Below, one piece after another: positions 1-11,319 of a stretch of DNA of 64,000 bases (position 1 is its first letter; each line of letters begins with the position of its first letter). The stretch is from Ligustrum vulgare (taxonomy: Eukaryota; Streptophyta; Magnoliopsida; Lamiales; Oleaceae), in NCBI GenBank assembly GCA_963555705.1, contig OY743187.1, positions 10,740,133-10,804,132 on the forward strand, in the 5' to 3' direction. The position numbers were made by a program, and so were the translations under genes. The notes beneath the pieces are model-generated. The model searched no databases. It saw only the letters and a list, made by a program, of their open reading frames with translations, and was not told the DNA's origin.

Positions 1-732
1 ATGGAGCAATTTATTCATATTTTGGTGCAGCGACGTTTTTTCTTTACTGCTTAAACATGAGTATTTCTAAGTGCGAGTAGTTCATAATTGTATGACGATA
101 TGCGGGTACCTGTAAATGTCTGTAAATTTCTAGTCCCTCAGATTTAACGAGCTTAATGCATTCACGCTTGCTGGTTAAATCTAATGTCGACCAACTTTTG
201 AGCAACTTTTACCTTACATTTAGTAACACCTCTTACAACTTCGCATGAACTTCTGTTTGTGGCGTGCCCATTTTCAATCTATAATTTCGACGACCTGCGC
301 TTATGTTTTTACAACAGAAATAATATAGGGACTTTTACGTTTGAATCCACAGTATTTAGTACGCATATGTCTTGTGAGCGTTTCGCTTAAGTGTATGCAT
401 GAGAGTATCAACCACTTTGTGGAAACATTTAGTATTTCGCGGGAAAGAGCACCCCATATGTACGAACTAATTTATCGTTTTTAGAACTTTGGTTCATATG
501 ACAATGTCTGAGGCACTTACGTTTGAGTTTGTATGGATTTCTTTTGCCAACACACCCCATTTTTTACACAGTGATCGCCGTGTGGGCTTTATAAGAGTCC
601 CTTGTTTTCAACAATTTCATGCATGACGAATACGCATGGCTAATTAGTATTCGGTGCAATCCTCATCATAATTAACTAGTGATTTCATACAATCATGCGA
701 CAACACTGTGCCTCATTGAAGTGGAATTTGAC
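1..732 (-). other. 3' untranslated region of the Tat element
   Basis: No ORF of note and no recognisable domain. The sequence follows the integrase stop directly. It contains neither the LTR termini (TGTTGA/TCAACA) nor an obvious polypurine tract. Long 3' untranslated regions are known in Tat elements, so this is assigned to the element by position only. Confidence 0.5.
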
Positions 733-1638
733 TTATTGAAAATAGCGACGAAGGTGATCTGTGTTCCAAGGATTACACAAAGGTACCCCGGATAAATCTT
801 CAATTATATAGGTACCAGGTACCACCTCGGCTTTGATCCTGTAAGGGCCTTCCCAATTGGGACCCAAAGTCCATACTCCCGGTTCTTGAGTTGAAAGAAG
901 AACCTTTTTTAGGACTAGGTCCCCAATATTAAAGCGTCGCCCTTTCACCCTTTTATTGTAGTATCGAGCCATCTTTTCCTGGTATCTTGCCATCATCGCT
1001 TGAGAATCGTTCCGTTTCTCCATGAGGAAATCCAAACCGGCCCTTTGTGCTTCTTCGTTTCTCACTTCGTCGTAATTAATTTGTCGAAGTGAGGGTACCC
1101 CAATTTCGACGGGACATACCGCCTCGGCGCCATATGCTAATGAGAACGGTGTTTCACCAGTTGCGGTGTGAGAAGTGGTGCGAAGCGCCCATAGCACTTG
1201 CGGGAGCTCATCTACCCATGCGCCCTTTTTGGACTCCAACTTCCTTTTCAGGGTGTTTTTTATGGTCTTGTTCACTGCTTCCACTTGCTCGTTGGCCTGC
1301 GGGTGATGTGGACATGAAAACAGCTTTCTAATTCCCAAATCATCGCACAACTCGTCTACGCTTCTGTTTTTAAATTGTTTAGCATTGTCACTAACCAGCG
1401 AATGGGGTATACTAAACCGGCATATGATATTCTTCCAAATGAATTTGGTGGTGTTGGCCTCGGTGATTCTCATAAGTGGTTCGGCCTCGACCCACTTGGT
1501 GAAGTAGTCAATTGCTACTATAGGAAAGCAATTATTTCTGGTCACCACGGTTAGCCTGTGATGTGGCTGATGCAGTATGGTTGCGTGTCTTTGGCATTTA
1601 TCACACTTGCGCACAAAGTCATGAGAGTCCTTTCGCAT
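733..1638 (-). pseudogene. Integrase of the Tat element, catalytic core partly deleted
   Basis: The domain joins element cDNA to the host genome. The open stretch is about 300 codons. It shows the second pair of the zinc finger (CDKC near residue 13), the second core Asp (LVSDNAKQF) and the core Glu (ANEQVEAVNKT), followed by a GPY-like C-terminal region (NWEGPYRIKAE). The part that normally carries the first catalytic Asp (family pattern W-G-M-D) is missing: the finger is followed almost directly by PIVAIDYFTKW. This points to an internal deletion of roughly 30 codons. The upstream half of the finger lies beyond a stop at 1645-1647, so integrase was once fused to the RNase H ORF, as in a normal polyprotein. 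The Met at the start is internal. Confidence 0.88.
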
Positions 1639-1644
1639 AGTGGG

Positions 1645-2841
1645 CTAAAAATACCCCTGTTTGAGGGCTTTCCGAGCTAGCGATAGTCCCCCGGCATGGT
1701 TGCCACATATACCTTCATGGATTTCCCTCATTACATATCGCCCTTCCTCAGGCCCAACACATCTCAGAAACGGGGAGGTGAAACTCCGTTTATAGAGTAG
1801 ATCATCCAAGAGCACGAAATTTGCAGCATACCTTTGCAATTTCCGAGCTGCTTCCGGCTCGTTTGGCACTGTCTGGTGCCTCAAATATGCAATCAGCGGA
1901 TTCATCCAGGATCTCTCTTCCTCTATCGTCAAAATCTCTGGTCCCGGCTCAATAGAGGAGGTCGACATGCGCTCAACCGGGATCAGATTATATAGCTCCG
2001 CATCACTGCTACTTGCTAGTTTGGACAGAGTATCAGCGTTGGAGTTTTTTGTCCTGGGGATGTGCTGCAATTCCATTTCTTCAAAGTGCACCGCAAAATC
2101 TCTTACTTTCTTCAAGTAAGCAATCATAGAAGGTTCTTTGGCAGAAAATTGCCCATTGAATTGATTTACAACGAGCTGGGAATCGCTGTTCGCCACTATG
2201 GATTTGATCTTCAAAGCTTTGGCAAGTCTTAACCCAGCTAACAACGCCTCGTACTCAGCAACGTTGTTCGAGGCTTTGAACTCAAAGTGGATTGTGCTAT
2301 GTAGTTTAAACCCTTCTGGGCTTATTAGTAATATGCCTGCACCGGATCGCTCCTTAGCCGAGGACCCATCAACAAATAATTTCCACTCTTGGTTATCATC
2401 TGTGTTATCAACCATTTCGACCTCCGGTGGGTGGGTGAATTCGACTACGAAGTCAGCCAAGGCTTGGCCTTTTATTGCAGTCCGAGGCGCATAGTGTATG
2501 TCAAACTGGCTGATTTCTATCGCCCATTTCAGTAACCTCCCTGATATATCTGGTTTTTGCAACACTTGTCTCATGGGAAAGTTGGTGAGCACGTGTATGG
2601 AGTGTGCCTGAAAGTAGGGACGAAGTTTGCGAGAAGCGGTGAGTAGTGAGAGGGCAAGTTTCTCCATATCTGGGTAGCGTGTCTCCGCATCTAGCATGGC
2701 TTTGCTCACGTAATATACTGGAAATTGATTCCCCTCCTCTTCTCTGACCAACACGGAGCTAACAGCCTCCTTGGACACAACCAAATACAAGTAGAGAGGC
2801 TCACCAGGCTTTGGCTTTGATAGCAATGGGGGTCGCCCCAA
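1645..2841 (-). pseudogene. RNase H plus archaeal-type second RNase H (aRH), start of integrase finger
   Basis: About 398 codons. Residues 10-135 match the Ty3/gypsy RNase H-like region (SVLVREEEGNQFPVYYVSKA, then RLLKWAIEISQFDIHY and a GQALADF tail). Residues 150-275 form a second, archaeal-type RNase H: LFVDGSSA, NNVAEYEALLAGL, NSDSQLVVNQF and SNADTLSKLAS supply the acidic catalytic residues. The last part (HEGICGNHAGG) is the His pair of the integrase HHCC finger; a TAG at 1645-1647 stands where the family has Trp. The 5' side continues to about 2890 in another frame, so a frameshift separates it from RT. Dual RNase H domains are diagnostic of Tat elements. Confidence 0.9.
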
Positions 2842-2954
2842 GGATGTTTTCAGGTCGGCGAAGGCCTGCTCACACTCCGGTGTCCACTAGAATCGTTTCC
2901 CCCTTTTAGGATCCTGAAAAATGGCAAGCATTTGTCTGTGAATTTGGAGACGAA

Positions 2955-4709
2955 TCAATTCAAGGCTGCAACTCTTCCCGTTAAGCTTTGCACCTCCTTT
3001 GGATTTCGAGGCGATTGCATGTTTAACAAAGCATTGATTTTGTCGGGATTAGCTTCGATTCCTCTTTTATTCACCATGAACCCAAGAAATTTTCCAGATG
3101 CTACTCCAAATGCACATTTCCCTGGGTTGAGCTTCATTCGATATTTCCTCAAAACATCGAAGGCCTCTGACAAATGGCGGATATGATCCGCGGCGACCAT
3201 GCTTTTGACCAACATGTCATCAACATACACCTCCATGGTGTTTCCCAATTGTTTTACAAACATGCGATTTACTAGCCTCTGATAGGTAGCTCCCGCATTT
3301 TTCAATCCGAACGGCATTGCTCTGTAGCAATAGAGTCCTCTATCTGTTATAAACGAGGTATGCTCCTCGTCCGATCCGTACATGGGGATCTGATTGTATC
3401 CGGAGTAAGCATCCATGAAGCTAAGCAGGTCATGCCCTACTGTAGAGTCAACCAACTGATCGATCCGGGGCAGTGGGAAGCTATCTTTTAGACATGCCTG
3501 GTTCAAGTTCGAAAAATCAATACATACTCTAAGCTTCCCATTGTGTTTTGGTACCAAAACAGGGTTTGATACCCACTTCGGATAGCGCGATTCTCTGATG
3601 AAGCCATTTTTCAATAGCTTCGTGACCTCGTCTTTCAAGGCCTCATACTTGTCCGAACTCATAGGTCTTCTCTTCTGCCTATGCCCAGGGCTTCGTGGAT
3701 CAATCTGGAGTCTGTGACAGGCCTCCTTAGGATCGATCCCAACCATGTCGCCGTGCTTCCATGCGAATACATCAATATTTTCAAGTAAGAAGCTCTTCAT
3801 TTGATTTTTGTATTCAATTGGTGAATCCAATCCGATCTGCAATTCCTTGATCGGATCAAGCGGGTCTACGCCGAAGCATTCTAGCCTTTCGGCTGGAGTG
3901 GAGCAATTGTCTCCTACCATTCTTGGGTCCAGATCTTCCAGGTCCTCTTCTAATGTCATCTTGACATCTTTGGTTCCAGAAAGCTCTTCACCCAATCTTT
4001 CAGGGTCTGGAGCAGCCTCTGCCATAGCTACATCGCTAATCATGTTCAAGCTTCGATCTTGAAACTTTCGGATTGCGTTCGTGTAATAGGCCCGCGACTC
4101 ATTTTGGCTCCCTCTCACAGTCAAAACACCGTGTTCTGTGGGGAACTTCATGGAAATGTACTTTGTATGCGTTGCAGCCCCTAAGTCAATGAGACCGGGC
4201 CTCCCAATTGAGCCAATATAAGAGGAGATTTTGTCCACCACCAAAAATTCCATAGGGATTATGGAAATGGCTGGTGCTTGCCCTACTTCAGTCAGTAGGG
4301 TTATGGATCCTCTGGGGGTTATGCTATCTCCTGTGAACCCATATATCGGGTCAGGGACTGGGATGAGTGGAGCATTGATCCCCATTTTATCGAAAGTTAC
4401 CCCGTAAATTACATTTACCGAGGCACCGTCGTCTACCATCATCCGTGATAATCCATTCCGAGCTACCACCACCCTGATAACCAATGCGTCGTTGTGTGGG
4501 AAGTGCACCCCAATGGCATCGTCTTGCGTGAATGTGATGGATTTCGTCCGAGGCATCCCAACAGGATGTAAATGGATATGATAATTCACGTTGGCAGGCT
4601 GTTTGGCCTCCCTTATATACCTTTTCTGGGAGTTTTTGGTGCTCCTACCCGGGTGGGGGCCTCCCAGTATCGTGTCGATTTCACGAATGGGGAGGTCGGC
4701 CACAGGCAC
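2955..4709 (-). pseudogene. Aspartic protease and reverse transcriptase of the Tat element
   Basis: About 584 codons. Near residues 85-105 the motif MMVDDGASVNVIY is the retropepsin active site, with D-D-G in place of the usual D-S/T-G. RT follows from about residue 330: PVLVPKHNGKLRVCIDFSNL, FMDAYSGYNQIPM, MPFGLKNAGATYQRLVN and the catalytic YVDDMLVKS. A TGA at 2955-2957 ends the ORF where the family usually has Arg (CGA), and a few further codons of connection domain continue in frame. The 5' end is shifted relative to gag near 4700. RT copies element RNA in cytoplasmic particles; this copy cannot make a full polyprotein. Confidence 0.9.
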
Positions 4710-4896
4710 AGGTGGCTCCCGTGTATCTTTAGCATGCGCCGAGGCGGTATCTTGGCCCCTATTCTTGTCTCTTTGACGATTGTCAATTCTTTCCTTAGTT
4801 GAGTTCTTCCACTGAGCTCTCCTATCAGCTCGGTTGAACTTCTGACCACCAGTTTTCTGGGTTCTCCCTGTGTCTAGGGGAAAATCTCCCCCCTTC

Positions 4897-6527
4897 TCCC
4901 CTGCGCTTTTTGGTCAGCTAGCATGTGAATTTCCCTGCAATCCTCCATTGCATGGCCGTAATATCTGTGATAGACGCAGTAAGCCCCAATCATGGGCTGT
5001 TTTCCACTTCGCCCGCTTTCCGCTCTTCCTTGAGCCGTGAGGGGATTTTGAGAAGGGGTGTTAGAGTGTAAGTGAGGGATAGCTTCCGTGATTTCTGCTG
5101 CAAAGCTAGATCTCGTCCCCGGAAATGGACGAGGCGTGCCACCTCGGCTACCGCCGATCCTATCCTTGTTTCCTCCCTTTTTGAGGTCCGCTTCATTGGA
5201 ATATCCAAGGTTGTATCTCCCTTGGGGGTGATTATATCTAACCCTTCTTTTAGGGCGGAAAACATCTCCGCTTCTGTGATATTTTCGCAGATATGCATTT
5301 CTTCAGTAAATCTAGCTAGGTAACTTTTCAGAGATTCGTCCCTTCCTTGCCTCAGATCCTAAAGGCGCTGGAGTGGGAGTTGACCAGGTCTGGAAGAAAC
5401 AAAGCCATTCTTAAAAGCAGTTTTCATGTCCCTCCAACTGTGGATGCTGTCAGGAGGGAGTTTTTTATACAATCGTATGGCACTTCCCTCAAGGGTTAAA
5501 GCAAAAACTTTACATTTCAGTGCCGGGGTGGCCCCGGCTATTTCCATGCTGGCGCGGTAATTTAACAGGTGATCATCAGGGTCACCTCGGCCAGAGTATT
5601 TTGCTATTTCTGGCATCTCAAAGTCATGGGGGACGGGGCATCTACGGAGGCCCTCTGTGAAGGGACTTACTTCCTCTTCGTCATCCAACTCGTATGACGG
5701 CAGCTCGCTGTTCTCGTCGTGACCGGAATACTCTGGGTCACGGTATTGGCCATAGAGCGGCGGAGCGTGCTCCTGCCTTTGTGGTGGTGGAACGCGGCCG
5801 TAGTTTGGCCTTTCATGGCTCTGTAATTCGTTACGAGGATTAGTCCGAACTGCTTCGGCTCTTCTTTCTTGCCTATTCCTAGGCTCATGTACGGATGCCA
5901 TCCTTTCTCCCCTCATACCTTGTTGGTCCCTGTACATTTGATCCTACGATAAGGCTTCTTCAGCACGTCGCTCGCGCCTATTTCTAGGCTCTGCGGCATT
6001 ATGCCGACCTGGGTCCGTTTGTCCCCGTCGTTGTCCCCTGAATAACCCTCCTATTCGGCTGAAAACACTGTCGGATTTTGCGGGAGAAGCCTCCCTGCGT
6101 CTAGCTGGGAGTGGGTTTTGTTCCCCATGCGTCTCATGTTCTGGGTCTCTCTCGTAGAAGGGCTCGGATTCCACTTCGGCGTATGCCTGCGGGTCCTGAT
6201 AGTAATAAGATACAATGGCCGCCTCGGATGGTGAATAATGTGGCTGTGAGTATTGCTGAGGCATCACGGGTTCGTTCACAGCATACCCTCTGGCCATAAA
6301 GGCATTCATTGCAGCAGTCTGTTCTATTTGCTGCCTCTGCATCTCCAGCATTTGGGCCGCCATAAGTGTCATGTCTCGCATCATGCGACGATTTCGGTGC
6401 CGGCGAGGTGGATTAGGTTGTGCCACTTCCTCGTTGGCGTTTTCATGGAGTTCTTGAGGAACTTCGTCCTCGCTGTGTCGGCCACTTCTTCCCTACGAGG
6501 GTTAACATCACCGTCACTTTCATTCAT
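4897..6527 (-). pseudogene. gag of the Tat element, broken by stops and frameshifts
   Basis: Gag forms the virus-like particle and packages element RNA. Blocks at 6426-5944, 5937-5359 and 5298-4990 follow one another; the first two joins are single TAG codons (5944-5946, 5359-5361). The middle block has the retrotransposon gag signature (KYSGRGDPDDHLLNYRAS and a W-R-D-M-K segment). A zinc-knuckle-like motif is readable at about 4985-4925 (CVYH, then GHAMEDC), the C-H-H-C variant usual for this lineage. The most likely original start is the ATG at 6527-6525, one frameshift upstream of the 6426 block. The N-terminus is rich in Arg, Met and Gln. Confidence 0.85.
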
Positions 6528-6617
6528 GTTTCAGAAGAGTTTCTAGTCTTAGATTGCTTTTTAAGGATAAACAGACCTTTGTCTCACTGTTTCAAGCCTT
6601 TTCCAAGGTTGTTAAAC

Positions 6618-6905
6618 TTATGTTTCAAAGTTCTTTACCTTTTTCAAGGGTGTTTAAACTTATGTTTCAAAGTTCTTTACCTTTTTCAAGGGTGTTTAAA
6701 CTTATGTTTCAAAGTTCTTTACCCTTTTCAAGGTTATTGCACTTATATTTCAGTCAAGGTTAACGGACTTGTCTTTCAAAGCTTTTACCTTTTTCAAGGC
6801 CAACCAGCTTATCTTTCAAAGCTCCTACATTTTTCAAGGCCAACCAGCTTATCTTTCAAAGCTCCTACCTTTTTCAAGGCCAATCAGCTTATCTTTCAAA
6901 GCTCT
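6618..6905. repeat. Tandem repeats in the 5' leader of the Tat element
   Basis: Two adjoining arrays lie between gag and the 5' LTR. About three copies of a roughly 42-bp unit (core TTTCAAAGTTCTTTACC) span about 6618-6743. They are followed by three copies of a related roughly 40-bp unit (core CTTATCTTTCAAAGCTCC) at about 6767-6905. The two unit types share TTTCAAAG and TTTTTCAAGG, so they probably descend from one ancestor. Confidence 0.85.
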
Positions 6906-7010
6906 TTGCAGTTATCCGCTCTATTGTAAGAGGTTATTTGTCCTTTTTCAGGACTACCTTTCTATGTGTGTCTTTTTACCATGTGTTTTCGTAGTTAGCA
7001 GTATGGCTTC

Positions 7011-7026
7011 CCACAGACGGCGCCAA
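7011..7026 (-). promoter_or_regulatory. Primer-binding region of the Tat element
   Basis: Read on the minus strand just inside the 5' LTR, the sequence is TGGCGCCGTCTGTGGG, two bases after the LTR end. This is the characteristic post-LTR sequence of plant Tat-type elements, where a tRNA 3' end primes minus-strand DNA synthesis. Confidence 0.7.
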
Positions 7027-7028
7027 AA

Positions 7029-7700
7029 TGTTGACCACAAAATCCGGATGGACCTTGGACCAACACGTCTCAGCTCCTCCCTCTTGAACATGTGGATCTC
7101 CTGCGCACTGCGACAAACAATCAGTTTACAAAGGGGACCGATGTGGCTCCCGTTTGTACTCCGATGCCTAAGTCAGTACTCATTTTGGGCAAATATATAT
7201 TGGGTGCGGGAAATATAAATGTGTAGAAGAGAGAAAAGGGAGTGAGAGAAATATAGAGTTAAGAGTGAGAAATTGCTAATCCCTTGCTTGGAGACGATTG
7301 TGCTTCATTTATAGTGGAACTTCTTGTCTCGGATTGCGACACGTGGCATACTTTACACTTGTCATCACCCTAGCTTATGGATGTGACAATCTTGCTTTTC
7401 AACCGTAATCATTGCTACATTTCATAGGGGATGGGCGCCTGTCACGTCTGGATACAGGCAGTGTCCCATCACTGACTCTATCTCTCTCTTCTGGTCAGCG
7501 CCATAAAGCGCCCCGACTGAGTATAAAGCACATCGGCTAGGGCGTTAACCAGGTCGGCTAAAGAGGTTTGCTTGACATACCACCTCGGCATTCATCCCAA
7601 GGTGATATTTTAGGCCTTAGCTGTGGGTCAAGGTCCGTTGGGCCACCGTTGGGCCTTCGTTGGTGGGTCACTGTACCCTTCTTTTGGCCCGGATTCAACA
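7029..7700 (-). repeat. 5' LTR of the Tat element
   Basis: 672 bp. On the minus strand it begins TGTTGAATCC and ends GGTCAACA, giving the inverted ends TGTTGA/TCAACA. It is directly followed by the primer-binding region. The boundary is set by these termini alone, because the partner LTR is not in the window. Confidence 0.85.
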
Positions 7701-8749
7701 GGATTTATGGTAGTAATTTAACATAACTTGGATTAATTTTAATATTTGTTTGTTGATGATTAAATACTTAATTTCATGTGTGTTTGTTATTGAAATTATT
7801 CCATGTGTTGATTGATCACCAAATATATGATTTGTGACGTGTATAATGATCGAGAGATATTCTACATTTAAACCAAATAACAAATACCCTAAATATTAAT
7901 TTAGGAGATAGAGATATACTCCTATCCATAGGTGATCAATTGAGTTATTTTCACAAAGATTTAATGTAATTGATTGGACTTTAATCGACATAGAGATATA
8001 GTATGTTAAACCAATTGATTATGGTTAATTTCACTCGAGAGAGGTTATTAGCTAAATTTGAAAAATTGGGTCTAACTTGTAAATGAGTAATTTGTTAATT
8101 TGTATGTTGAGAAATTAATTAGGCGACGGTTAAATGAAACCATGAATCCCAACCACGTTTTGCTTCAAGATTTTCAAATACTTTTTATATTTCCTTCTTT
8201 TGTAGATTTTTAGTCATTTCCCAAAAATCAACTTTTAATTGTGTGTTTCTTTTTATTGTTAGAATTAAATTAATTAAATTTGTGTAATCTAAAGTAAACA
8301 TTCCTCATGAGTTCAACAATCCGGACTCAAAAAGTCCATTTTATTACTTGTATGCGACCTGTATGCTTGCAGTATACACTTTTAGCAGACATGATCGCAT
8401 AACACAAAATTTCTCTTCAAAAGTGAACAATGCAATCACATAGTTACAGACCTTGCGATAACACGATTTTACAAATTTGAACACGATTCAAAATATGTAC
8501 TAGTTGGATCGCAAGGCCTTTAGCCCATGCGATCGCATAGTTACAAATGTTGCATCTTGAAATTACAATCCTTTTTTTTTTGTCAATCACTTAGTCCAAT
8601 ATTTCAATATCTTGTTAACTCGCGATTTCCCAAAATGGAACATGCTACATGCCTTGTAAAGAGCCCTCTAAAGATGAAAAAATTGCACTATCGGTACTTA
8701 TTTTACTGCTTCACCAATATATTTTCAACAATTTAAAAGAATAAATTGA
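7701..8749. other. AT-rich intergenic sequence with an LTR-end remnant
   Basis: No gene is recognised. About 8285-8392 resembles the last 100 bp of the Athila LTR found later in the window (compare 24385-24468): a pyrimidine-rich start, then GGACT...AGTCCA, then ACTTGTATGCGACCTGT and TGCTTGCAGTATACACTTTTAGC. It is probably a degraded LTR fragment in plus orientation. Its 5' limit cannot be placed. Confidence 0.45.
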
Positions 8750-8751
8750 TA

Positions 8752-8905
8752 GTCGGTCTATTGAGGTTGAGCTTTTTTTGGCTCGGCTCGGATAGGTATG
8801 TCAACAAGCCGAACTTCAAGGCTCGAGCTTGGCTGGGGTCGAGCTTTTTTTTGGCTTGAGCCGAGCCGAGCCAAAGCTCGACAAAATTTTTAGGCTCGGC
8901 TTTTT
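8752..8905. repeat. Subterminal GGCTCGGCTCGG-rich region of the hAT relic
   Basis: Short direct and inverted copies of GGCTCGGC, GCTCGAGC and GAGCCGAGCC are clustered here, just beyond the C-terminal end of the minus-strand hAT transposase remnant. Clustered short repeats near the ends are a known feature of hAT-Ac elements, where transposase binds. I could not fix the exact terminal inverted repeat. Confidence 0.5.
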
Positions 8906-9210
8906 TTTTTCTTCAAGTTAAACTAACATGCGGCAAACGAATTGTGTTTGCTTAAACATTAAAACATATATTGTATACAAAAAGTGTTGTTAAAATATCA
9001 AATATAAATTCTATACTAATTGTATTATGTATATTCAATAAAAGTTACAAGGTACAACCCTCCTCCTTTATCCGGGTTTGGGACCGGTTACGATTAACAT
9101 AGACGGAGTTAAAATTGTACACTAATAAAATATTTCGTGTATAGTTTTTTTTTAAAACATAATAATTTAAAATACACAAAATGATTTTTAAAAACTTACA
9201 ATTTTTTTAT

Positions 9211-10098
9211 CCTAAATATTGCTGCATGTCTTCGGCCATGATGCTATCAACTTTATCTTGAAGTCGTAAATCCGCACATTCCCAATCCTTTAAGCATACA
9301 AGAGCCTCTAATATGTTTTCGTTCAGTCATGATCGTTCGTCTGACAAAATCCTACCACTTAAGCTAAATGCAGCCTCCGATGCTACAGTGGACACTGGAG
9401 GTGTTAGTAAAGTAAATCACGTGCAATTTTTGCTACAATTGAATATTGCCTTTCATTACACCTCCACCAAGATAGAACTTCAAAATTCTCTATTTCTTGT
9501 GGTGTTAACACACTATGAACGTCCACGTACATGTAGCTAGCTAACTCAGATGGAATTTCAACATTTGTACCACATAAATTTACCGATCTAGATATGTTTC
9601 CACTGAAACTAATTGAGGGAGCACCTGCATTCGTAATAATAAAGTCCCATAAAGAATTAGAATGCATTGAAGTACTTTGTAAAAAGTTAGTTTGGGAACT
9701 AGAGTTGCTTTGATCTTTTTTTGCAGTATAATAATTGTACATTGCACATAATAAAGATTCCGTGTTAACATGTGATAATTCTACATTTAAGTTACTTGAA
9801 ATTCCCTTTATAATAGGTTTAGTGCCCATTAAATTAAGTCGAGGATCCATCACCGAGACTAAAACAAATAAAGAAAGTAATTCTTGCAAATATTTGCGAA
9901 ATTTCATCTCTATGGAATAGACTACATCAATAAAATTTAGCAGTATTTCCTATATTGATTGAATGTTTGTGCAATATGAAAAATATGTTGTAAAACAAGC
10001 GAAGATGTTGGGTAATAAACACCATCGCAAGCATTTGTGGCATCAAAAAAGGGTTTTAAAAATCTTTTTCACACAAAATGAAATTTCTCATTCCCAAT
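9211..10098 (-). pseudogene. hAT-Ac transposase, C-terminal half (degraded)
   Basis: Minus strand, reading downward from 10098. The blocks match RICESLEEPER-like hAT transposases: FDATNACDGVYYPTSSLVLQ, then MKFRKYLQELL, VMDPRLNL, and the C-terminal dimerisation region ENFEVLSWWRCNERQYSIVA followed by KIARDLL. After a frameshift at about 9403 the conserved end continues: VSTVASEAAFSLSGRILSDE, then LEALVCLKDWE down to about 9215. A TGA stands where the family has Trp in this tail. hAT transposases cut and paste DNA using a DDE core; this copy is dead. It continues on the other side of the LTR element at 10099-13101. Confidence 0.88.
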
Positions 10099-10888
10099 TG
10101 ATGTGATCCGGACCCTCGACAATCGGAGTCATAGCAGGCTTGACGGGAAAATTTAAATATTCAAGCCAAAACAAGAATTCAGCAGGTTCGACGAGTTTTG
10201 AAGATCAAACCGTGTCGAAAGGAACCAAAAATTATGCAGAAGTGCTTTCACGGCCGTAACCAACATATGTCACGGCCGTAACCTCCCCTCAGGTTAAAAT
10301 GCAGAATTTCAAGATTTTTGATTTACGGCCGTAAGTATAAGTGTCACGGCCGTAACCTTAACCAGAAACACACTTACGGCCGTAAGTGTCATCTTTACGG
10401 CCGTGACTTCTTAACGGATCAGATTTTCCCATATTTTCGTATATTTTATTTCCTTTTCCTATTTTAGCTATTTTAGGTTAGTTAGAATTCTATTTTGAGT
10501 AAATTAGCGATTATGGTTTTATTTTGCTTATTTATACGCCTTTTTGATTCATTGTAAAAAAAGACTTTGATGATTAAATAAAACAGAGATTGAATGTTTT
10601 TCAATTGTTTAATGTGTGGATTCACATTACAAACCCAAACTTATCAAGATTGATTATCTTGTGGCGTTCATCCCGAATTTATCAAATATTCGCGAGAATA
10701 TTTGTGACGTTCAAATCAGAGACTTATCAAGAAGATTGGGCAAATCCTTGTGGTGTTTTGAAAGTCGTGGTTCTTTATTCCGCATCGTCGAGCCATCGCT
10801 TCGTGAATATCGGGTCATGATTCATCCGTCCAACCACAACCTGAGTTCGGAACTTTCCGGCGTTTCTTCCGCGCTTTGAATCTCATCA
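10099..10888 (+). repeat. 5' LTR with ACGGCCGT cluster
   Basis: 790 bp. Between about 10250 and 10410 it carries six copies of the palindrome ACGGCCGT in two contexts (TTACGGCCGTAA and CACGGCCGTAAC). The right part (about 10540-10880) is shared with the solo LTR at 48027-48755. Its end TCATCA is followed by TT and the primer-binding site. Confidence 0.93.
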
Positions 10889-10890
10889 TT

Positions 10891-10902
10891 TGGTATCAGA
10901 GC
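10891..10902 (+). promoter_or_regulatory. Primer-binding site, initiator tRNA-Met
   Basis: TGGTATCAGAGC, complementary to the 3' end of plant initiator tRNA-Met, starts two bases after the 5' LTR. It sets the plus-strand orientation of this element. Confidence 0.92.
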
Positions 10903-11319
10903 TGGACTCTGAATTCCGGTTTTTCTATCCAGTTTGATTTTTATGTCTATCATCGAGTCCCATAAAAATCATCCATATCTTGTTGTTGAGTCTTTCTTTT
11001 CTTGATTTTCTTGTTCTTCGTGCCAGTAAATTTTTTCTTTGTTTGATCCATATAAAAATTCAACAAAAATTCAAAAGTGTTTGTTTTGCTTAATTCTTAT
11101 CCGAATTAAGTTCCGTTTGTTTTGTTGTGTTCGTTGTCGAATTTTCGGATTTATAAAAAAAAAAAATTATTTTTTTTATTATTTTATTTATTCCGAAAAT
11201 TCATCCTAAAATTCAAAAAAAAAAAAAAAAGAGTCCATTCAAGAACCACTTTCTTGAATTTCTTGATCCTTTGTTTTCATTATTCTTTTAATAGTGTCCT
11301 TCCACAAATAAATTTCACA

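Larger units (their letters stand above)
1..7700 (-). mobile_element. Ty3/gypsy Tat-lineage LTR retrotransposon, 3' end outside window
   Basis: Minus-strand element. It reads from a 5' LTR (7029-7700) through a primer-binding region, gag, aspartic protease, RT, RNase H, a second archaeal-type RNase H and integrase to a long 3' untranslated stretch that reaches the window edge. The second RNase H between the first one and integrase is the known hallmark of the Tat (Retand/Ogre) lineage. In-frame stops at 5944, 5359, 2955 and 1645 and several frameshifts make it non-functional. No copy of the LTR is seen in 1-732, so the 3' LTR lies beyond the left edge or is lost. Confidence 0.9.

Noticed and set aside
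1..732. 3' LTR of the Tat element
   Set aside because: Searched by eye for TGTTGACCAC and GGATTCAACA, the LTR ends; neither is present.
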